From Chimaeribacter arupi (GTDB lineage Bacteria; Pseudomonadota; Gammaproteobacteria; Enterobacterales; Enterobacteriaceae), in assembly GCF_002858805.1 (NCBI RefSeq), contig NZ_PJZI01000016.1:1-64000 (forward strand): a stretch of DNA of 64,000 bases, in the 5' to 3' direction. Positions 17,149 to 26,362 of this stretch are shown here, piece by piece. Under the pieces are notes generated by a model. It was not told the origin of the DNA. It was given only the letters and a program-made list of their open reading frames with translations, and did not search any database. Made by a program: the position numbers and the translations under genes. The stretch's first letter is position 1; each line of letters starts with the position of its first letter.

Positions 17149-18033
17149 CTACGTTTTCAGCGTCGCGATCAGACGGGTAACCGCCGGGGTGATCTGCGCC
17201 TCGTCATACACCGCATAGAGATCCGCCGGGATAGGCTCGCTCAGCGGGCGGAATACCACGCCCGGCCACGCCATCTGCGCATAACTGTCGGCCATCAGGG
17301 TGATGCCCAGCCCCATGCTGATCAGCGCCAGCACCGTTTGCGGCTCCACCGCTTCGCGCACAATCGAGGGGGTAAAGCCTGCGCTTAAACAGATGTTATG
17401 CAGAAACCGCCAGTCAGAGTGCGCCGCCGGCAGGGTAATGAACGGCTCGCGGCTCAGCCTCGCCAACGGCACCGTGGCGTGAGCGGCCAGCGGGTGTTGG
17501 CAGGGCAGGGCCACCTGGAATGCGGCCTGATGCAACCGCACGCTGTGCAGGCCATACGGCGGGTCCACTGCCATACGCCAGAGGCCCACATCCAGTTGCT
17601 GGCGCTCCAGCATGAGCCGTTGCCGGTCGGGCGACTGCTCATGGAAGGTGATCTCCACCTCGGGGTTGTCCTGCATAAAACGGTAGATCAGCGTGCGCAG
17701 GGTGCCCCACAGGGCCGTGCCCACTAAGCCCAGCGCAATGCGGCCGGTTTCGCCGCGGCCAATTTTTTCGACCCGCGCCAGCGCCAGGTGGGTATTGGTG
17801 AGCAGTTTGCGCGCCTCTTCCATCAATACCCGCCCGGCCTGGGTCAGCACCACGCTGCGCGAATGGCGGATAAACAGCGGCGTACCCAATTGGGTTTCCA
17901 GATCTTTAATATGTGTGCTGAGCGGCGGCTGCGACATATGGAGCCGGGCGGCGGCCCGGCCAAAATGCAGCTCCTCCGCGACGGCCAGAAAATACCGCAG
18001 CAGCTTTAAATCCGTCCGAAATACATGCTCCAT
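17149..18033 (-). CDS. xapR: LysR-family regulator of xanthosine genes
   Basis: The 294-aa product has an N-terminal winged HTH with FRTDLKLLRYFLAVAEELHF then GRAAARLHMSQPPLSTHIK, nearly identical to E. coli XapR, and a LysR substrate domain ending in ADSYAQMAWPGVVFRPL and IPADLYAVY. XapR activates xapAB when xanthosine is present. ATG 18033 is preferred, with AAGGAG nine bases upstream and agreement with XapR; an upstream ATG at 18063 would add ten residues. It follows xapA, xapB and xapX on the same strand. Confidence 0.93.
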   Translation of the reverse strand: MEHVFRTDLKLLRYFLAVAEELHFGRAAARLHMSQPPLSTHIKDLETQLGTPLFIRHSRSVVLTQAGRVLMEEARKLLTNTHLALARVEKIGRGETGRIALGLVGTALWGTLRTLIYRFMQDNPEVEITFHEQSPDRQRLMLERQQLDVGLWRMAVDPPYGLHSVRLHQAAFQVALPCQHPLAAHATVPLARLSREPFITLPAAHSDWRFLHNICLSAGFTPSIVREAVEPQTVLALISMGLGITLMADSYAQMAWPGVVFRPLSEPIPADLYAVYDEAQITPAVTRLIATLKT

Positions 18034-18144
18034 GAAAGCCCGCTCCTTGCCGGTTGATGACATGCCATGACAGGCGCGTCATCATCCTGCCGTGTCGCGC
18101 AACCGGCAATCGCGCGTTAAACAAAGCGGAACGGAGCGCGCAAA

Positions 18145-18303
18145 TTAATGGCGCAAAAAGGTGATCACCAGATAGCCGATGTACATAAAGACAATCGACA
18201 GGATGCCCGGCAAGACATTCGGCACCGGGATCGGCAGCCGCAGCAGGGTAAACAGCGCGCCAATTCCAAAGCCTACGCCCGAAGAAAACAGAATCTCTCT
18301 CAC
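18145..18303 (-). CDS. xapX: XapX-family small membrane protein
   Basis: This 52-codon gene begins with GTG at 18303, five bases after a strong GGAGG (minus strand, 18313-18309). The product reads VREILFSSGVGFGIGALF, then TLLRLPIPVPNVLPGILS, then IVFMYIGYLVITFLRH. It has two hydrophobic segments around the conserved LRLPIPVPNVLPGI turn, the pattern of the XapX family of about 50-60 aa found beside xanthosine genes. Role unknown. It lies 56 bases after xapB and 111 before xapR. Confidence 0.85.
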   Translation of the reverse strand: MREILFSSGVGFGIGALFTLLRLPIPVPNVLPGILSIVFMYIGYLVITFLRH

Positions 18304-18359
18304 ATTGACCTCCTTTTATGATCGACATGATGGCCGGCCGGTGCCCCAGCCGGCAGGGA

Positions 18360-19613
18360 TTAATGCAGTGACCGCGGCACAGCCGCCCGGCCGGGGGTAT
18401 GCGGGTAGCGGAACGCCACGGCAAACAGCACGGCCAGCAGCAGCGCATAGGCGGCAAAAATCAGCCAGATGGTTTGCCACGCTTTAACGCCTTCCACCGT
18501 GAAGTGATCCACTGCCAGGCCGCTCAGGATGGCGCCGATATAGGCCCCTACGCCGTTGACCATGGTCATAAACAGCCCCTGTGCACTGGCCCGGATGCGC
18601 GGGTCGACCTCCTGCTCGACAAACACCGAGCCGGAAATATTGAAAAAATCGAACGCGCAGCCGTACACCACCATCGACAGCAGCAACAGCACCATGCCGG
18701 TGGCGGAGGGGTCACCAAACGCAAACAGGCCGAAGCGCAGCATCCACGCCACCATGCTCATCAGCATCACGGTTTTGATGCCGAAACGCCGGAGGAAGAA
18801 CGGGATAGTCAGGATGAAGCCCACTTCTGACATCTGGGAAACGGACAGCAGCAGGGAGGGGTATTTCACTACTAGGCTGTCAGCGAACACAGGCTGGCGG
18901 GCAAAATCGTGCAGGAACGGGCTGCCGAAGGTGTTGGTGACTTGCAGTACCGCACCCAGCAACATGGCGAACAGGAAAAAGATCGCCATCCGCGGCTTTT
19001 TGAACAGCACAAACGCCTCCAGCCCCAGTTTTCCGGCCAGCGTCTGCGAGGTGTGGCCGGCAGGCGGAATGGCCGGCAGCGTCAGGGCGTAGGCCGCCAG
19101 GCACAACGACGCGCCGGAGGCGATATAGAGCTGGAGGTTGCTCAGCTCCAGCCCGAGCAGGCTGATGACCCACATGGCGCTGATAAAGCCCAGGGTGCCG
19201 TAGACGCGGATCGGTGGGAAATGGGTGACGCTCGGGAGGCCGGCGCGCGCCAGGCAGGCGTAGGCCACGCTGTTTGACAGCGCAATGGTGGGCATAAACG
19301 CCATCGCATTGACCAGCATCACCCAGAACATCACGCCCGGCGTGGCGACCTGCGCGGCATACCAGAGCGCCGCCGCCCCCACCAGATGGCACAGCAGATA
19401 GGCGCGGTCAGCCCGCAGCCATTTATCCGCGATGATCCCGACCAGCCCCGGCATCACGATCGCCGCCAGCCCTTTCGAGCTGTAAACCATGCCGACATCG
19501 GCCCCGGTAAAATGCAGGCGGTTAATCATGTAAGAACCCAGCGTGACCAGCCAGCTTCCCCAGATAAAATATTGCAGGAATGACATGATTTTCAGGCGGG
19601 AGGTTATCTCCAT
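18360..19613 (-). CDS. xapB: Xanthosine permease (MFS, NupG family)
   Basis: The 417-aa product (E. coli XapB 418) has about twelve membrane helices and long matches to XapB: LKIMSFLQYFIWGSWLVTLG at the N-terminus, NAMAFMPTIALSNSVAYACL, FPPIRVYGTLGFI, and DFFNISGSVFVEQEVDPRIR in the C-half. It imports xanthosine (and other nucleosides) by proton symport. ATG 19613 with AAGGA eight bases upstream fits the family start. It follows xapA by 59 bases. Confidence 0.94.
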   Translation of the reverse strand: MEITSRLKIMSFLQYFIWGSWLVTLGSYMINRLHFTGADVGMVYSSKGLAAIVMPGLVGIIADKWLRADRAYLLCHLVGAAALWYAAQVATPGVMFWVMLVNAMAFMPTIALSNSVAYACLARAGLPSVTHFPPIRVYGTLGFISAMWVISLLGLELSNLQLYIASGASLCLAAYALTLPAIPPAGHTSQTLAGKLGLEAFVLFKKPRMAIFFLFAMLLGAVLQVTNTFGSPFLHDFARQPVFADSLVVKYPSLLLSVSQMSEVGFILTIPFFLRRFGIKTVMLMSMVAWMLRFGLFAFGDPSATGMVLLLLSMVVYGCAFDFFNISGSVFVEQEVDPRIRASAQGLFMTMVNGVGAYIGAILSGLAVDHFTVEGVKAWQTIWLIFAAYALLLAVLFAVAFRYPHTPGRAAVPRSLH

Positions 19614-19672
19614 ATCATTTTCCTTTTTGCAGGATGCAGTCAGGCCCCCGGCTGCGCAGGGGCCGCGGGACA

Positions 19673-20521
19673 TCAGGGCAGATTACGCAGGAAGGTGCAG
19701 ATCAACTGGATGAAGTGCCGGCGGGAGAGCGCCGCCGCGGACAGGGTTTGCTGGTGGGAGAGCGGCACATCACCCAGCCCTTCCGCCAGATTGGTGATGG
19801 CGGAAACCGCCACCACGGCCAGCCCGCAATGGCGGGCGGAGATTACCTCCGGCACCACAGACATGCCGACCACATCCCCACCGATGAGCTGCATCATGCG
19901 GATTTCGGCCGCGGTTTCGAAGTTAGGGCCGGGATAGGACACAAACACCCCTTCGGTGAGCACAATCCCCTCCTCGTGCGCCGCGGCCTGCAACCGGGCG
20001 CGGTAGCCCGCGTCATAGGCATTCGCCAGCGTAAAGAAACGCTCGCCGAACCGGTCATCATTCGGCCCCACCTGTGGCGTGCCCGGCATGGTATTGATGT
20101 GATCACGGATCGCCACCAGGCTGCCCGGCCCGACCTCCGGGCGCAGTGACCCGGCGGCATTGGTGCAGAACAGCAGCTCACAGCCCAGCAATTTGAAGGT
20201 GCGCACCGCCGTGGTCATCACGCCCATCCCATGCCCTTCATAGAAATGGCCGCGGCCTTTCATGCATACCACCGGCACCCCCTCCAGATGGCCCAGCACC
20301 AGCGCGCCCGCGTGGCCCGCCACCGTGCTGACCGGGAACCCCGGCAGCGTCTCATAGGGGATGTCAACGGCATCCTGGATCTTTTCCGCCAGCGCGCCGA
20401 GGCCGGAGCCGAGAATAAAGGCCACGCGCGGGGTAAAGCCCGGTTTATGCGCCCGGATAATTTCCGCGCTGAGGTACGGGTGCTGGGATGACGGGGCAAG
20501 GGACTCAGAAGCAGAGGACAT
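19673..20521 (-). CDS. xapA: Xanthosine phosphorylase (purine nucleoside phosphorylase II)
   Basis: The 282-aa product matches E. coli XapA (277 aa): ILGSGLGALAEKI (36-48), the phosphate site GRGHFYEGHG, FCTNAAGSLRPEVGPGSLVA, NDDRFGERFFTLANAYD and GMSVVPEVISARHCGL. It cleaves xanthosine, inosine and guanosine with phosphate to base and ribose-1-phosphate in the cytoplasm. The N-terminus is a few residues longer and Ser-rich. AAGGAG precedes the ATG. First gene of the xap unit; a promoter-like sequence lies about 70 bases upstream. Confidence 0.95.
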   Translation of the reverse strand: MSSASESLAPSSQHPYLSAEIIRAHKPGFTPRVAFILGSGLGALAEKIQDAVDIPYETLPGFPVSTVAGHAGALVLGHLEGVPVVCMKGRGHFYEGHGMGVMTTAVRTFKLLGCELLFCTNAAGSLRPEVGPGSLVAIRDHINTMPGTPQVGPNDDRFGERFFTLANAYDAGYRARLQAAAHEEGIVLTEGVFVSYPGPNFETAAEIRMMQLIGGDVVGMSVVPEVISARHCGLAVVAVSAITNLAEGLGDVPLSHQQTLSAAALSRRHFIQLICTFLRNLP

Positions 20522-20587
20522 AGGAACTCCTTATCAGACAAGGGACAAGGCGAGGGATCGCCGGGCGGTAACAGGCCGCTGCCCGGC

Positions 20588-20615
20588 TTTATAACGGGAA
20601 ACCCCCTCAGGCAAC
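20588..20615 (-). promoter_or_regulatory. Candidate xapA promoter
   Basis: On the minus strand TTGCCT (20615-20610), 16 bases, then TATAAA (20593-20588) lie 67 bases upstream of the xapA start. Both hexamers are close to the sigma-70 consensus. XapR sites were not identified. Confidence 0.45.
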
Positions 20616-20708
20616 CAATACCGTTTTTTCTGATGATTCATACCCACAAACTATTGATGTGCGGGCAGGCAGGGCAGGCGGGGCAGGGCGGGGGCAGGAT
20701 GCAGGCAT

Positions 20709-20738
20709 AAAAAAAGCGCGGCCACCGGGGCCGCGCTT
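20709..20738 (-). terminator. Intrinsic terminator of metG
   Basis: A 10-bp stem (AAGCGCGGCC with GGCCGCGCTT) with a 5-nt loop is followed on the minus strand by a run of Ts (20715-20709), about 23 bases after the metG stop. Confidence 0.9.
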
Positions 20739-20760
20739 ATCAACGTTCAGCGAGCAGGGA

Positions 20761-22791
20761 TTACTTCACCTGCATGCCCGGCTGGGCACCGCTGTCCGGG
20801 CTGAGCAGGAAGATCTCTTTCCCGCCCGGCCCTGCGGCCATTACCATGCCTTCGGAGATGCCGAAACGCATTTTGCGCGGCGCGAGGTTCGCCACCATGA
20901 TGGTCAGGCGGCCTTCCAGCGCTTTCGGGTCCGGGTAGGCGGAGCGGATGCCGGAGAAGATCTGGCGCTTCTCGCCGCCCAGATCAAGTTGCAGTTTCAA
21001 GAGCTTATCGGAACCTTCCACCACATCCGCCTGCTCAATCAGCGCGATGCGCATATCCACTTTGGCGAAATCATCAAAGGTGATGGTTTCCTGGATTGGG
21101 TCATCGGCCAGCGGGCCGGTGACCGGTGCCGCAGCGGCGGCCATGTCTTCTTTGGAGGCGTCGACCATGTTCTGTACCTTGTCGAGATCAATACGGTTAA
21201 ACAGTGCTTTGAACGGCATCACCGGGTGGCCGAGCAGCGGGGACGCGATGCCTTCCCAGGTCAGCGGGGTGTTGAGGAACGCCTCTGCGCGCATGCTCAG
21301 GGCCGGCAGCACCGGTTTCAGGTAGGTCATCAGTACCCGGAACAGGTTGATGCCCATCGAGCAGATCGCCTGCAGGTCAGCGTCACGCCCTTCCTGCTTC
21401 GCCACCACCCACGGGGCCTGCTCATCCACATAGCGGTTGGCGAGATCCGCCAGCGCCATGATTTCACGGATCGCCTTGCTGAACTCGCGGGCGGCATAGG
21501 CCTCGGCGATGCTCTCCGCCGCGGCGGTGAAGGTGGCATACAGCGCCTCATCGGCCAGCGTGTCCGCCAGTTTGCCGTCAAAGCGTTTGTTGATGAACCC
21601 GGCATTGCGCGAGGCGAGGTTCACCACTTTGTTGACGATGTCCGCGTTGACGCGCTGGACGAAATCTTCCAGGTTCAGGTCGATGTCATCAATGCGCGAC
21701 GAGAGCTTGGCGGCGTAGTAGTAGCGCAGGCAGTCAGCGTCCAGGTGCTTCAGGTAGGTGTCCGCCTTGATGAAGGTGCCGCGTGATTTGGACATCTTCG
21801 CGCCGTTGACCGTGACATAACCGTGCACGAACAGGTTGGTCGGCTTGCGGAAACCGCTGCCTTCCAGCATCGCCGGCCAGAACAGGCTGTGGAAGTAGAC
21901 AATGTCCTTGCCGATGAAGTGGTACAGCTCGGCCTCAGAGTCTTTTTTCCAGAACTCGTCGAAATCCAGGTCGCCGCGCTTGTCGCACAGGTTCTTGAAA
22001 GAGCCCATGTAGCCAATCGGCGCATCCAGCCAGACGTAGAAGTATTTGCCCGGCGCATCCGGGATTTCAAAGCCGAAGTAGGGCGCATCACGCGAGATGT
22101 CCCACTGTTGCAGGCCCGATTCAAACCACTCCTGCATCTTGTTTGCCACCTGCTCCTGCAACGCGCCGGAGCGGGTCCAGGCCTGCAGCATGGCGCTGAA
22201 GGAAGGCAGGTCAAAGAAGAAGTGCTCGGAGTCGCGCATTTCCGGCGTCGCCCCGGAGACCGCGGATTTCGGGTCAATCAGTTCCGTCGGGCTGTAGGTC
22301 GCGCCGCAGACTTCGCAGTTGTCGCCGTACTGGTCCGGCGATTTGCATTTCGGGCAGGTGCCTTTGACGAAACGGTCCGGCAGGAACATGCCTTTTTCCG
22401 GGTCGTAAAGCTGGGAGATGGTACGGTTTTTGATGAAACCGTTCTCTTTCAGCCGGGTGTAGATCAGCGAGGAGAGCTCGCGGTTTTCGTCGCTATGGGT
22501 CGAATGGTAGTTGTCATAGCTGATGTCAAAGCCGGCGAAATCCTGTTGGTGCTCCTGGCTCATCTCGGCAATCATCTGCTCCGGGGCGATGCCCAGCTGC
22601 TGGGCTTTCAGCATGATCGGGGTGCCGTGCGCGTCGTCCGCACAGATGAAATGGACCTCGTGGCCGCGCATCCGCTGGAAACGCACCCAGATATCTGCCT
22701 GGATGTGCTCGAGCATGTGGCCGAGATGGATAGAGCCGTTGGCGTACGGAAGTGCGCACGTCACCAATAATTTTTTCGCGACTTGAGCCAT
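20761..22791 (-). CDS. metG: Methionyl-tRNA synthetase
   Basis: The 676-aa class I synthetase has the catalytic HLGH version of HIGH (in [13 protein letters not shown], 20-32), the zinc-binding knuckle ([19 protein letters not shown], about 146-164) and KMSKS (about 334), followed by an anticodon-binding helical domain and a C-terminal tRNA-binding OB domain (from about 575; [20 protein letters not shown]). It charges initiator and elongator tRNA-Met. Length and domain order match E. coli MetG (677 aa). It is divergent from mrp across 159 bp, as in E. coli. Confidence 0.98.
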   Translation of the reverse strand: MAQVAKKLLVTCALPYANGSIHLGHMLEHIQADIWVRFQRMRGHEVHFICADDAHGTPIMLKAQQLGIAPEQMIAEMSQEHQQDFAGFDISYDNYHSTHSDENRELSSLIYTRLKENGFIKNRTISQLYDPEKGMFLPDRFVKGTCPKCKSPDQYGDNCEVCGATYSPTELIDPKSAVSGATPEMRDSEHFFFDLPSFSAMLQAWTRSGALQEQVANKMQEWFESGLQQWDISRDAPYFGFEIPDAPGKYFYVWLDAPIGYMGSFKNLCDKRGDLDFDEFWKKDSEAELYHFIGKDIVYFHSLFWPAMLEGSGFRKPTNLFVHGYVTVNGAKMSKSRGTFIKADTYLKHLDADCLRYYYAAKLSSRIDDIDLNLEDFVQRVNADIVNKVVNLASRNAGFINKRFDGKLADTLADEALYATFTAAAESIAEAYAAREFSKAIREIMALADLANRYVDEQAPWVVAKQEGRDADLQAICSMGINLFRVLMTYLKPVLPALSMRAEAFLNTPLTWEGIASPLLGHPVMPFKALFNRIDLDKVQNMVDASKEDMAAAAAPVTGPLADDPIQETITFDDFAKVDMRIALIEQADVVEGSDKLLKLQLDLGGEKRQIFSGIRSAYPDPKALEGRLTIMVANLAPRKMRFGISEGMVMAAGPGGKEIFLLSPDSGAQPGMQVK

Positions 22792-22950
22792 AGTGGGAAA
22801 TTGCTTTCTGTATGAGGAAAAAGGGCCTTCGATGTTACCCGATCGCGGCGCAGGCCGCTAGGTGGGTTTCTTGCAGCGGCGCGCGGCAGCGGGCACGCGG
22901 ATCTGATATGCTTGCACTATTTTCCGTTGGTTATTGTTTAAGGAGCCGGG

Positions 22951-24063
22951 ATGAACCCTAAATCCCCTGAGCAGAATACCCCCGCGGCGCTGCGCGCCCT
23001 GGTGACCGGCGAACTGGCCGCCTTTACCCACCCGACATTGCAGCAGAACCTGGCCGCGCTGAAGGCGCTGCACCACTGCACGGTGCTGGATGGCGTGCTG
23101 CATATCGAGTTGCAGATGCCGTTCGCCTGGCAGAGCGCGTTCCTTGACCTGCAGGAGCAGGCCAGTGCGCCGCTGATGCAGGCCACCGGCGCACGGGCGG
23201 TAGAGTGGACGCTGAAACAGGATATTGCGACGTTAAAGCGCGTCGGCGATCGCGCCGGGATTAAAGGCGTACGCAACATTATTGCCGTGAGTTCCGGCAA
23301 GGGCGGGGTCGGCAAGTCAAGCACCGCGGTGAACCTGGCGCTGGCACTGGCGGCGGAAGGGGCGAAAGTCGGCGTGCTGGACGCAGACATCTACGGCCCG
23401 TCAGTGCCGGCGATGCTCGGCACCCAGCATGAGCGCCCGACCTCACCGGACGGCACCCACATGGCGCCGATCATGGCGCACGGGCTGGCCACCAACTCCA
23501 TCGGCTATCTGGTGGATGATGAAAACGCGATGGTGTGGCGCGGGCCGATGGCCAGCAAAGCGCTGATGCAGCTGTTGCAGGACACCCTCTGGCCGGATCT
23601 CGACTACCTGGTGCTCGACATGCCGCCGGGCACCGGCGACATCCAGCTGACGCTAGCACAGAACGTGCCGGTGACCGGCGCGCTGGTGGTGACCACGCCG
23701 CAGGACATCGCGCTGCTGGACGCGATGAAAGGCATTGTGATGTTTGAAAAGGTCAATGTGCCGGTGCTGGGCGTGATTGAGAACATGAGCATGCATATTT
23801 GCAGCAACTGCGGCCACCATGAGCCGATTTTCGGCACCGGCGGCGCAGAGAAACTGGTGGAGAAGTACCACTGCGAGCTGCTCGGCCAGATGCCGCTGCA
23901 TATCGCGCTGCGTGAGGATCTTGACCGCGGCGAACCCACGGTGATTGCCGACCCGCAGGGCGAGCTCGCCACGCTCTACCGCCAGCTTGCCGGGCGGGTG
24001 GCGGCGGCGCTGTACTGGAAAGGTGAGCCGATCCCCACCGAAATCTCTTTCCGCGCGCTGTAA
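22951..24063 (+). CDS. mrp: Iron-sulfur cluster carrier ATPase Mrp/ApbC
   Basis: The 370-aa P-loop NTPase of the Mrp/NBP35 family has an N-terminal MIP18-type domain (about 15-90), the deviant Walker A SSGKGGVGKSS (114-124), DMPPGTGDIQLT, and the conserved CxxC (about residues 284 and 287) that holds a bridging 4Fe-4S cluster. It transfers clusters to apoproteins in the cytoplasm. AAGGAG precedes the ATG. It is followed by a bidirectional terminator. Confidence 0.96.
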   Translation: MNPKSPEQNTPAALRALVTGELAAFTHPTLQQNLAALKALHHCTVLDGVLHIELQMPFAWQSAFLDLQEQASAPLMQATGARAVEWTLKQDIATLKRVGDRAGIKGVRNIIAVSSGKGGVGKSSTAVNLALALAAEGAKVGVLDADIYGPSVPAMLGTQHERPTSPDGTHMAPIMAHGLATNSIGYLVDDENAMVWRGPMASKALMQLLQDTLWPDLDYLVLDMPPGTGDIQLTLAQNVPVTGALVVTTPQDIALLDAMKGIVMFEKVNVPVLGVIENMSMHICSNCGHHEPIFGTGGAEKLVEKYHCELLGQMPLHIALREDLDRGEPTVIADPQGELATLYRQLAGRVAAALYWKGEPIPTEISFRAL

Positions 24064-24074
24064 CCTCAGCGCAT

Positions 24075-24102
24075 AAAAAAGCCCGCTCCGGCGGGCTTTT
24101 TG
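24075..24102. terminator. Bidirectional terminator mrp / PAP2 gene
   Basis: GCCCGC (24081-24086) and GCGGGC (24091-24096) with a 4-nt loop are flanked by six As on the left and five or six Ts on the right, so the hairpin can stop transcription from both convergent genes. Confidence 0.9.
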
Positions 24103-24115
24103 CTGTCTGAGGCGC

Positions 24116-24772
24116 TTATTTGAGCGTCATTTGCCCGGCGGCGGGCGGCGTCAGAATGCTGAGGTGGTGCAGATCCGCCCGGGTAAAGGCGCGGGTGGCC
24201 GGTGAAATCGCCACCGCGATGCGCTCTAAAAGCCCCTGCGTCGGGGCCACTTTGCCGGTGTTGATTAAAAACAGCGGCACCACCAGCGCCATCGCCAGCT
24301 GCCCATACGAGAGGCGCGGCACGGTGGCGGAGGTTTGCAGCATCAGGAACGTGGTGCTGATGGTAAAGCCCAGCACCAGCCCGGCCACCACTTCTGCCGG
24401 GGAATGCACGTGGATGACCAGCCGCGAATAGCCGACAAAGAACGCCAGCACATACCCGGTGGTGATGGCGCCAATGCGCACCAGGCGCGGCATCCGGCCG
24501 GTCAGCATCCACATCAGCACCGGCCAGATGCTGGCGGAGAGCGCCGAGTGGCCGCTGAAGCCGGTGAAATCAAACCGGCGGCTGCCGATGCCCCAGCCCA
24601 TAAACGCCAGCTTGGAGAGGCAAACCAGCCCGCCCGCAATGCCGAACAGCAGCATCCACTGCCAGGTGGCGCGGCGGGTTTCCGGGTTGGCCAGCAACAT
24701 CAGCAGGATCAGGGCCGCGCAGGGCAGCAGCAACATGCTGTCGCCGAAATAGGTTAACCAATGCCAGTTCAT
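24116..24772 (-). CDS. PAP2-family membrane phosphatase
   Basis: This 218-aa inner-membrane protein has about six hydrophobic helices and the PAP2 phosphatase motifs SGH (73-75, in TGFSGHSA) and SRLVIHVH (116-123), giving the catalytic histidines His75 and His123 and phosphate-binding Arg117. The first motif (Lys54 then Arg65/66) is degenerate and the usual Asp after motif 3 is Glu127. Relatives dephosphorylate undecaprenyl pyrophosphate or lipid phosphates; the substrate here is unknown. It is convergent with mrp. Confidence 0.85.
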   Translation of the reverse strand: MNWHWLTYFGDSMLLLPCAALILLMLLANPETRRATWQWMLLFGIAGGLVCLSKLAFMGWGIGSRRFDFTGFSGHSALSASIWPVLMWMLTGRMPRLVRIGAITTGYVLAFFVGYSRLVIHVHSPAEVVAGLVLGFTISTTFLMLQTSATVPRLSYGQLAMALVVPLFLINTGKVAPTQGLLERIAVAISPATRAFTRADLHHLSILTPPAAGQMTLK

Positions 24773-25075
24773 GCGGTGTGCTCACCCTAAAGATAAAATT
24801 CTCACGGCAGGGATCTGCCCGGTGCAGAGAACGTGCCGGAGTCGGCGGTATCGGGTTATGTTAACGTAATGCGCTCATTAATAAGTAGTATGAATGTTCT
24901 TAAAAATGTAACTGCCCGCCATCCGTTGCAGCCGCGGGCTGCGATCCTTGCCGCAGGCTAAAGAGGCGCGCCGCCTAAGTGCTGGCAACCGATCCCTTAA
25001 CTCCCTATAATTGCCGCGATCACCGCCCCGGCTGGGGCGTGCCCTTTCCCACTATGAATCAGGTCTTTAAAAGTT
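24773..25075. other. Intergenic region upstream of udk
   Basis: This 303-bp region lies between the divergent PAP2 and udk genes. It contains a good promoter for udk (24983-25011). An AT-richer stretch at about 24850-24915 may hold the PAP2 promoter. No other element was recognised. Confidence 0.5.
24983..25011 (+). promoter_or_regulatory. udk promoter
   Basis: TGGCAA (24983-24988), 17 bases, then a perfect TATAAT (25006-25011) lie 65 bases upstream of the udk ATG. Confidence 0.65.
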
Positions 25076-25717
25076 ATGACTGACAAGCCCCACCAATGCG
25101 TCATTATCGGTATCGCCGGCGCTTCCGCCTCAGGTAAAAGCCTTATCGCCAGCACCCTCTATCGCGAACTGCGTGAGCAGGTCGGCGATGAGCACATCGG
25201 CGTTATCCCTGAGGACAGTTATTACAAAGACCAAAGCCATCTCACGATGGAAGAACGTGTGCAGATTAACTACGACCACCCAGGCGCAATGGACCACAAC
25301 CTCCTGTTCCAGCACCTGCAGATGCTGAAGGCCGGCAAGCCGATTGAGCTGCCGCTCTACAGCTACGTGGAATACACCCGCAAGCCGGAAACCGTGCACC
25401 TGAAGCCGAAAAAAGTGATCATCGTTGAGGGCATCCTGCTGCTCACCGACATCCGCCTGCGTCAGGAGATGAACTTCTCCATCTTCGTGGATACGCCGCT
25501 GGACATCTGCCTGATGCGCCGTATGAAGCGTGACGTGAATGAACGCGGCCGTTCGATGGATTCCGTGATGCAGCAATATAAGAAAACCGTGCGCCCGATG
25601 TTCCTGCAATTTATTGAGCCGTCCAAACAGTATGCGGACATCATCGTGCCGCGCGGCGGCAAAAACCGCATCGCCATTGACATCCTGAAAGCCAAAATCA
25701 GCCAGTTTTTTGAATAG
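25076..25717 (+). CDS. udk: Uridine kinase
   Basis: The 213-aa product, same length as E. coli Udk, has the P-loop GASASGKS (15-22), the uridine-site segments [10 protein letters not shown] and [10 protein letters not shown], and [13 protein letters not shown]. It phosphorylates uridine and cytidine with GTP/ATP for pyrimidine salvage. First gene of udk-dcd-asmA; dcd follows after 27 bases. The ribosome binding site is weak. Confidence 0.97.
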   Translation: MTDKPHQCVIIGIAGASASGKSLIASTLYRELREQVGDEHIGVIPEDSYYKDQSHLTMEERVQINYDHPGAMDHNLLFQHLQMLKAGKPIELPLYSYVEYTRKPETVHLKPKKVIIVEGILLLTDIRLRQEMNFSIFVDTPLDICLMRRMKRDVNERGRSMDSVMQQYKKTVRPMFLQFIEPSKQYADIIVPRGGKNRIAIDILKAKISQFFE

Positions 25718-25744
25718 CGTGCCCACGCCTGAAGGAAGTAACCC

Positions 25745-26326
25745 ATGAGACTCTGCGACCGAGACATTGAAGCCTGGCTGAACGATGGCCGGCTGGCCAT
25801 CACCCCACGCCCGCCGGTAGAGCGCATCAGCGGCGCCACCGTGGATGTGCGGCTGGGCAACCAGTTCCGCGTGTTCCGCGGCCACACGGCCCCCTATATT
25901 GACCTGAGCGGCCCGAAGGATGAAGTGAGCGCCGCGCTGGATCGCGTGATGAGTGATGAGATCGTGCTGCCGGAAGGGGAGGCGTTCTTCCTGCACCCCG
26001 GCGAGCTGGCGCTGGCGGTGACGCTGGAGTCAGTGACGCTGCCGGCGGACCTGGTGGGCTGGCTGGATGGCCGCTCCTCGCTGGCGCGCCTGGGGCTGAT
26101 GGTGCACGTGACCGCACACCGGATCGACCCGGGCTGGCAGGGGCGGATTGTACTAGAGTTCTATAATTCGGGTAAATTACCCCTGGCATTGCGCCCCGGC
26201 ATGATGATTGGCGCACTGAGTTTTGAACCGCTTTCCGGCCCGGCAGCCAGACCTTACAACCGCCGCGAGGATGCCAAGTACCGCGACCAGCAGGGCGCCG
26301 TGGCCAGCCGGATTGACAAGGATTGA
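25745..26326 (+). CDS. dcd: dCTP deaminase
   Basis: The 193-aa product, same length as E. coli Dcd, has the [13 protein letters not shown]-terminus, the [10 protein letters not shown] active-site segment (about 110-119) and the trimer segment [20 protein letters not shown] split across about 127-146. It converts dCTP to dUTP for dTMP synthesis. AAGGAAG precedes the ATG. The gene order udk-dcd-asmA is conserved in Enterobacterales. Confidence 0.97.
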   Translation: MRLCDRDIEAWLNDGRLAITPRPPVERISGATVDVRLGNQFRVFRGHTAPYIDLSGPKDEVSAALDRVMSDEIVLPEGEAFFLHPGELALAVTLESVTLPADLVGWLDGRSSLARLGLMVHVTAHRIDPGWQGRIVLEFYNSGKLPLALRPGMMIGALSFEPLSGPAARPYNRREDAKYRDQQGAVASRIDKD

Positions 26327-26362
26327 TCCCAGAGCGGGGCGCGGCTTCACAATGAGGAAGGC

